Positions 58,559 to 64,000 of a stretch of 64,000 nt of DNA are shown one piece after another. The notes under the pieces were generated by a model. The model made no database searches. It was not told the origin of the DNA and saw nothing but the letters and a program-made list of their open reading frames with translations. Origin of the DNA: Plotosus lineatus (Eukaryota; Chordata; Actinopteri; Siluriformes; Plotosidae); NCBI GenBank assembly GCA_024760905.1, contig CM045729.1:63273580-63337579 (forward strand). Direction: 5' to 3'. The position numbers and the translations under genes were made by a program. The stretch's first letter is position 1; each line of letters starts with the position of its first letter.

Positions 58559-58760
58559 TTGACTATTCACGGTTTTGCACTTCCGGTTTGAGTACACGTG
58601 GTCTGCCCAGCAACTGGCACGTGATTCAAATTCAGCCAATGGCTGTCCTCCTTTCTGCTGAGCCTCTTTTTTCTGTTTTAATTACCAGTTAAGCTCTATG
58701 ATACCACTCAAACACTGTGTCTTCTCTGGCTAAGTGATAGAAAACGCTGGATGTCTCTTC
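58559..58760 (+). mobile_element. Second Tigger-like 5' fragment
   Basis: CAGTAGGCCCTTGACTATTC preceded by TA, CAAATTCAGCCAATGGCTGT, and AAGCTCTATGATACCACTCA, where the 57586 copy has the transposase start. Truncated. Confidence 0.7.
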
Positions 58761-58841
58761 TGAAGAAATAAGACTTTCTCCTTTCTCTGAACTGTTGTAT
58801 TAAAATCTTTTTCAATGATTATTCTAGTACAGTACCTAAGT

Positions 58842-59052
58842 TCGTTTATGCGTGAGATTTTATGTTCTGTAGTATGTTTAACAGTACTCTTCATGTCCTT
58901 TTACATTGAAGTTGGAGTAACGTGTCCAAGATGGCGCTGCCCAGAGGACGCTCAGAGTCAAATTGTTTCTTTGTTCGTTTTCATTTGTTTTATTTGTTTG
59001 TTCATGTTTTGCACTATGCTCGTCTATGAGCAGCTTCGGGCAACTAAGCATG
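58842..59052 (+). repeat. Left arm of an inverted repeat flanking the RTE copy
   Basis: GTGTCCAAGATGGCGCTGCC at 58922-58941 reappears inverted at 62974-62993. CAAATTGTTTCTTTGTTC and GCACTATGCTCGTCTATGA are also shared. Spans about 200 bp. Confidence 0.75.
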
Positions 59053-59087
59053 CCATAATCTTCTATCTTCTATCTATTCTATGCTAC

Positions 59088-59630
59088 GGGGCTCCATGCT
59101 AGCGGTTAGCTAGCAGTTAGCTAGCGGCTACTGGCTAAGCCCGGAGCTCGAAGAGGCTTGGTTAGCACTTCCGGCCATACTACTTGAAAATGTTCAGTCT
59201 ACCATATGGTGCCGACCATAGCATGAGCATATGCAGCTCTGCTAAGTTATAACTAAGCACGCTCAACTTGGCTTGTTCGCCGGGATGTGGCTCCATAGCA
59301 TACTAGCTCTGCTAGCCGCATCCCAGCTAACAAAGAAGCCGAGGCGGGAAGGGGCTGAACGACAACTCCGGCGCTTGGGATAGCAGGGGATGAAGGCCAT
59401 GGAGCTGGCTGGTATAATCGCCTTATCGGGTGTACTCTCCTCGAGCCATGTTTCACAGAAACACAGTTCTGTAGATCCCTCTGCGCTGCAATCTGAGCAT
59501 GAAGCTCGTCCATCTTTTTTCGAAGGGAATGAAAATTTTCTAGTACGTAGTATGGCCGGAAGTGCTAACCAAGCCTCTCAGAGCTCCGTCTGGGCCTAGC
59601 CGCTAACCGCTAGCATTGAGCTCCTAACCA
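59088..59630. repeat. Foldback sequence with about 85-bp arms
   Basis: 59153-59183 and 59547-59577 are perfect 31-nt inverted copies (GAGGCTTGGTTAGCACTTCC and so on). Similarity extends outward through GGAGCTC and GCTAGCGGTTAGC on both sides. About 360 bp lie between the arms. Confidence 0.85.
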
Positions 59631-59699
59631 AGCATGCTAACCTTCTTCTTCTTCTTTTTGTTTCGGCTGTTCCCTTCAGGGATCGCCACAGCAAATGAT

Positions 59700-61160
59700 C
59701 TACCTCCATCTCTCCCTATCCTCTGCATCTTCTACTCTTACTCCAACGACCTTCATGTCAGCCTTCACCACATCCATAAATCTTCTCTTTGGTCTTCCTC
59801 TGGGCCTTCTGCCTGGTAGTTCCAACCTCAGCATCCTACTACCAATATACTCACTATCCCTCCTCTGTACATGTCCAAACCATCTCAATCTAGCCTCTCT
59901 GACTTTGTCTCCAAAACATCTAACATGTGCTGTCCCTCTGATGTACTCGTTTCTGATCCTATCCATCCTCGTTACTCCCAGAGAGAACCTCAACATTTTC
60001 ATCTCTGCTACCTCCAGCTCTGCCTCCTGCCTTTTCCTCAGCGCCACTGTTTCCAAGCCATACAACATCGCTGGCCTGATCACCGTCTTGTACACTTTTC
60101 CCTTCATTCTTGCCGATATTCTCCTATCACACATCACACCGGACACTTTTCTCCAACCATTCCAGCCTGCCTGCACACGCTTCTTCACCTCTTTTCCACA
60201 CTCTCCATTGCTCTGGATTGTTGAGCCTAAGTACTTAAAATCCTCCACCTTCGTTATCTCTGCTCCCTGTAACATCACCGTTCCTCTTGGGTCCTTCTCA
60301 TTCACACACATGTATTCTGATTTTCTGAGGCTAACCTTCATTCCTCTCCTTTCCAGGGCATACCTCCACCTCTCTAGATTTTCCTGCACTTGTTCTCTGC
60401 TCTCACTACAGATCATAATGTCATCTGCAAACATCATAGTCCATGGGGAATCTTGTCTAACCTCGTCTGTCAGCCTGTCCATCACCATAGCAAACAAGAA
60501 GGGGCTGAGAGCTGACCCTTGATGCAGTCCCACCTCCACCTTGAACTCTTCTGTCACACCGACAGCACACCTCACCACTGTCTTACATCTCTTATACATG
60601 TCCTGCACCACTCTAACATATTTCTCTACCACTCCAGACTTCCTCATACAATACCACAGTTCCTCTCTCGGCACCCTGTCATATGCTTTCTCCAGATCCA
60701 CAAAGGCACAATGCAGCTCCTTCTGACCTTCTCTGTACTTCTCTATTAACATCCTCAAAGCAAACATTGCATCTGTGGTGCTCTTTCTTGGCATGAAACC
60801 AAACTGTTGTTCACAAATTCTGACCTCTGCCCTTAGTCTAGCTTCCACTATTCTTTCCCATAACTTCATCATATGGCTCATCAACTTTATCCCTCTGTAG
60901 TTGCCACAACTCTGCACGTCTCCCTTATTCTTAAAAATGGGCACAAGCACACTTCTCCTCCATTCCTCCGGCATCTGCTCACTTTCTAAGACCTTGTTGA
61001 ATATTCTTGTCAGAAAATCTACTGCTACCTCCCCTAGACACTTCCATACCTCAACTGGTATGTCTTCAGGGCCAACTGCCTTCCCACTCTTCATCCTCTT
61101 CAATGCCCACCTCACTTCTCCCTTACTAATCTTTGCTACTTCCTGGTCCTCAACGGTCAC
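59700..61160 (-). pseudogene. RTE LINE reverse transcriptase, nearly intact
   Basis: 486-codon frame: VLVPIFKNKGDVQSCGNYRG, FVDLEKAYDRVPREELWY, GLHQGSALSPFLFAMVMDRL, catalytic FADDIMICSE, KKRVQAGWNGWRKVSG and RLRWFGHVQRR. It ends nine codons early at TAG (59697-59699), where other copies read CAG in RWRQMIRC. It lies one frame away from the endonuclease, so the polyprotein is split by a small insertion near 61150. Confidence 0.9.
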
Positions 61161-62640
61161 CCCCTTCTACTCTTTTTTCTCTCTCATTTACCTCATTCAT
61201 CAGCTCTTCAAAGTACTCTTTCCATCTTCTCAGCATACTTCTGTCATCAGTCAATACATTTCCCTCTCTGTCCTTAATCACTCTAACTTGCTGCACGTCT
61301 TTCTCATCTCTATTTTTCTGCTGTGCTAACCTGTATAAATCATTTTCTCCCTCCTTACTGTCCAACCTATCATACAAGTCATCATACGCCCTCTGTTTTT
61401 CCTTTGACACCGCTACCTTCGCCTTACGCTGTGTCTTCCTGTACTCCTGTTTACTCTCTTCGGTCCTCTCAATGTCCCACTTCTTCTTAGCTAACCTCTT
61501 CTTTTGTACACACTCCTGCACTTCCTCATTCCACCACCAAGTTTCCTTATCTACTTTCCTTCCAGAGGACACACCAAGTACTCTCCTACTGGTCTCCCAG
61601 ATCACATTGGCTGTGGTTGTCCAGTCATCTGGAAGCACTTCCTGACCACCCAAAACCTGTTTCAACTCCTCCTTGAAGACAACACGACACTCTTCCTTTT
61701 TCAGCTTCCACCACTTTGTCTTCTGCTCTGCCTTTGCCTTTTTCACCTTTCTCACCATCAGCGTCATCCTGCACACCACCATCCTATGCTGTTTGGCAAC
61801 AGTCTCACCCACTACTACTTTGCAGTCAATGACTTCCTTCAAATTACATCGCCTACACAAGATGTAGTCTACCTGTGTGCTCTTACCTCCGCTTTTATAA
61901 GTCACCCTGTGCTCCTGTTTCTTCTTGAAGAAAGTATTCACCACAGCCATTTCCATCCTTATTGCAAAATCGATCAACATCTGTCCTTCTGTGTTCCTGT
62001 CCTGGATACCAAACCTGCCCATCACCTCCTCGTCCCCTCTGTTGCCTGCACCAACATGTCCAGTGAAGTCTGCCCCAATGACCACTCTTTCACCTCTGGG
62101 GGTACTCTGCATCACTTCATCTAACTCACTCCAGAATCTCTCCTTCTCTTCTCGCTCACATCCTGCCTGTGGGGCATAAGCACTAACAACATTGACCATC
62201 ACGCCTTCAATTTCTAACTTGAGACTCATCGCTCTGTCTGACACTATTTTCACTTCTAGAATATTCCTGACAAACCCCTCCTTCAAGATGACTCCTACTC
62301 CATTTCTCTTCCCATCCACACCATGATAAAACAGCTTAAACCCTGCTCCTAAGCCTTTAGCTTTGCTACCTTTCCACCTGGTCTCCTGAACACACAGTAT
62401 GTCCACCTTCCTCCTCTGCATCATGTCAGCCAGCTCTCTGCCTTTTCCTTGCATAGTTCCAACATTCAAAGTCCCTACTCTCAGTCCTAGGCTTACGCCC
62501 TTCCTCTTCTCTCTCTGCCTACGGACACGCCTCCCACCTCTCCTTCTTCGACCAACAGTAGTCCAATTTCCATCAGCACCCTGTTGGTTGACAGCACTGA
62601 CGGCGGTCGTTGTTAACCTGGGCCTCGACCGATCCGGTAT
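61150..62640 (-). pseudogene. RTE LINE endonuclease, catalytic Asn changed
   Basis: Open frame (extends upstream to 62931) with GLRVGTLNVGTMQGKGRELA, VQETRWKG, SAYAPQAGC, GADFTGHVG and TYKSGGKSTQVDYILCRR, then a lysine-rich linker ending EREKRVEGGDR. The usual GADFNGHVG motif reads GADFTGHVG, so the conserved Asn is replaced by Thr, which should damage the nuclease. Frame lost at a G run near 61160. Confidence 0.85.
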
Positions 62641-62794
62641 GAATTTTATTTTGACCATTTGCATTTTTAATGTGGCAGAAGTTTTACACCGGATGCCCTT
62701 CCTGTCGCAACCCTCTGCATTTATCCGGGCTTGGGACCGGCATAAGGGGGAGAGACACTGGTTAACCAAGCGCCGGAAAATCTCAAAACTCCGC

Positions 62795-63128
62795 CTGGGC
62801 ATAGCATAGCTGCTCAAGATACAAGTTATTGCCCGAAGCTGAAGCTGTTCATGCTGTAGTAGGGTCGACCGATCATAGACGAGCATAGTGCAAACCAGGA
62901 ACAAACAAATAAAACAAATTAAAATGAACAAAGAAACAATTTGACTCTGAGAACTCCACGAGGTTGCCCTTTAGGCAGCGCCATCTTGGACACGCCACTC
63001 CAAAACGTCACTCCAAGACGTCACTCCAAGTTCAATGTAAAAGGACATGAAGCATAATAAAAGTTTATCATTTTGGTATCATTTGTTAAACATGCTACAG
63101 AACATAAAATCTCACGCACAAACATTCT
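62795..63128 (-). repeat. Right arm of the inverted repeat flanking the RTE copy
   Basis: Inverted copy of 58842-59052 with two extra segments. One is a small triplicated CACTCCAA(A/G)ACGT-like motif at 62995-63030. Confidence 0.75.
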
Positions 63129-63431
63129 AAGAATTAACTGAGATAATGCTTTACAACAGTATATGCTGTGTAATGTTTATATATTTTATTACTAAATATT
63201 ACAGTACAAAATTAAAAGGTTTTTCTTAATCATGACTACATTTTACTACATTAATACTGTATTAATAAGTAAGACAGTCTGTAGAATGTGTTTAAGAAGC
63301 ATATTTTAGCGCATGTAATAGATACAGAGTATTTTACTGCCGGTTGCTCATTCGCGCATGTGACGTCATACATGGGGTTTTACTTCCACGTACAGAGCTC
63401 ATGGATTATCTCGATTTGCGGGAGGGCTCGG
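63129..63431. other. Non-coding interval
   Basis: AT-rich; nothing recognised. Confidence 0.6.
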
Positions 63432-63516
63432 AACCTCTGCCAAATCAAACATGCGAATCAGATGATTCGCTGTGGCGACTCCCGAGTAAAAGGGAAAAAG
63501 CCAAACGGAAGACAGA
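63432..63516 (+). mobile_element. Isolated SINE tail B / RTE 3' end
   Basis: CCTCTGCCAAATCAAACATG, then GATGATTCGCTGTGGCGACT and AAAGGGAAAAAGCC. No SINE body precedes it, so it is a strongly truncated insertion. Confidence 0.8.
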
Positions 63517-63619
63517 CAAACAGAAGTTGCTTCGGAGTACAAATCGCATTGGCCAAAAAATGCACAATAAAGAAGAAGAAAAAAATAAACATATACAAGT
63601 AGCACTGGACTATAAGTCG

Positions 63620-63869
63620 CAAACTCATGGAAATTGTCTACCTTGGCTTGGAAATCTGCTGTCAGTTTATGTGACGGTTGTGGTCCTCGCTCTAATACAG
63701 AAAGGGGGTTGCGTTGCATGAAGCGGTAACACCAAGGAAGTCCTGACGCAAAGTCATTTATATTCATCTCCTTGACAACTACCTGGACATGGAGACGCAA
63801 CTGCACTGTTGACAAGCCTTTTCCTGAGACATGTTGCTCAAGCGAACTTGTTCCTCTAGCTGTGGTCAT
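63620..63869 (-). pseudogene. pogo/Tigger-type transposase fragment (CENP-B HTH)
   Basis: The - strand reads NINDFASGLPWCYRFMQRNP, then KLTADFQAKVDNFHEF, as in the CENP-B-type HTH of pogo-like transposases (WCxRFM block). It is not followed by a DDE domain here. Confidence 0.6.
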
Positions 63870-64000
63870 CAGCCCACAATTAGCTTTTAGCCTGCGATTA
63901 GCTTTTTTGATTTCTTCATTGCAGTAATAGTAATCTCCACTTTTCTCCAGTCCCTCACAAGTTTCTCGTTCACTCCAAACTTTCTTGCTGCTGCTCGATT
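63870..64000. other. Right edge of the window
   Basis: Nothing recognised; it may belong to the same pogo relic. Confidence 0.4.

Larger units (their letters stand above)
59643..62757 (-). mobile_element. RTE-type LINE, nearly full length, reverse
   Basis: The - strand holds a 5' region, endonuclease, reverse transcriptase, and the 3' end with GAA-rich tail at 59643-59665. It is the longest RTE copy here and keeps 5' sequence (about 62640-62757) that also occurs in SINE tail B. Confidence 0.85.

Noticed and set aside
59695..62809. Long + strand frames complementary to the RTE copy (also 12571-13410, 16247-16819 and the 36 kb region)
   Set aside because: Antisense shadows of the LINE reverse transcriptase and endonuclease; no independent motifs.

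Overview
The window looks like teleost fish nuclear DNA. It is AT-rich and full of simple repeats. It carries fish-type transposons: Tc1, Tigger/pogo, hAT, an RTE-type LINE, Gypsy, and tRNA-derived SINEs with LINE tails. The single recognisable host gene is a complete fhl2 (four and a half LIM domains 2). Nothing in the sequence fixes the species.

Host gene. fhl2 lies on the + strand. Its five coding exons (47362-47517, 51849-52023, 54360-54529, 55214-55400, 55530-55681) have consistent phases and sum to 840 nt, i.e. 279 codons plus stop, the usual FHL2 length. A candidate non-coding first exon ends at a strong donor at 46790. A perfect CArG box (46496-46505) lies just upstream, which fits FHL2 being a known SRF target. 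A polyadenylation signal sits at 56421. A separate CpG-rich, CRE-containing segment at 9.3-10.0 kb is promoter-like, but its gene is unknown.

Layout. 1-2.5 kb: Tc1 element with nested SINE and Tigger insertions, then a Tigger-like MITE. 4.0-9.3 kb: a very large tandem array whose unit is a short hairpin, followed by a second 32-bp hairpin minisatellite. 9.3-10.0 kb: CpG-rich segment. 10-46 kb: intergenic DNA with many SINEs, RTE LINE copies (one inserted into a Gypsy pol relic, one long copy at 34.2-37.1 kb), Tigger-like MITEs and microsatellites. 46.5-56.4 kb: fhl2, with introns full of repeats. 57.6-64 kb: Tigger and hAT fragments, a foldback sequence, a long antisense RTE copy (59.6-62.8 kb) between inverted repeats, and a pogo relic.

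Most interesting observations. (1) A segment in fhl2 intron 1 (48321-48449) fits the hammerhead ribozyme consensus (three stems and all core positions), is enclosed in a 20-nt inverted repeat, and is in sense orientation with fhl2. A second copy about 1.1 kb downstream has a broken core. (2) One SINE body occurs with four unrelated 3' tails. One tail is built from the 5' region and the 3' end of the RTE LINE also present here. (3) Two neighbouring satellite arrays both consist of hairpin-forming units.
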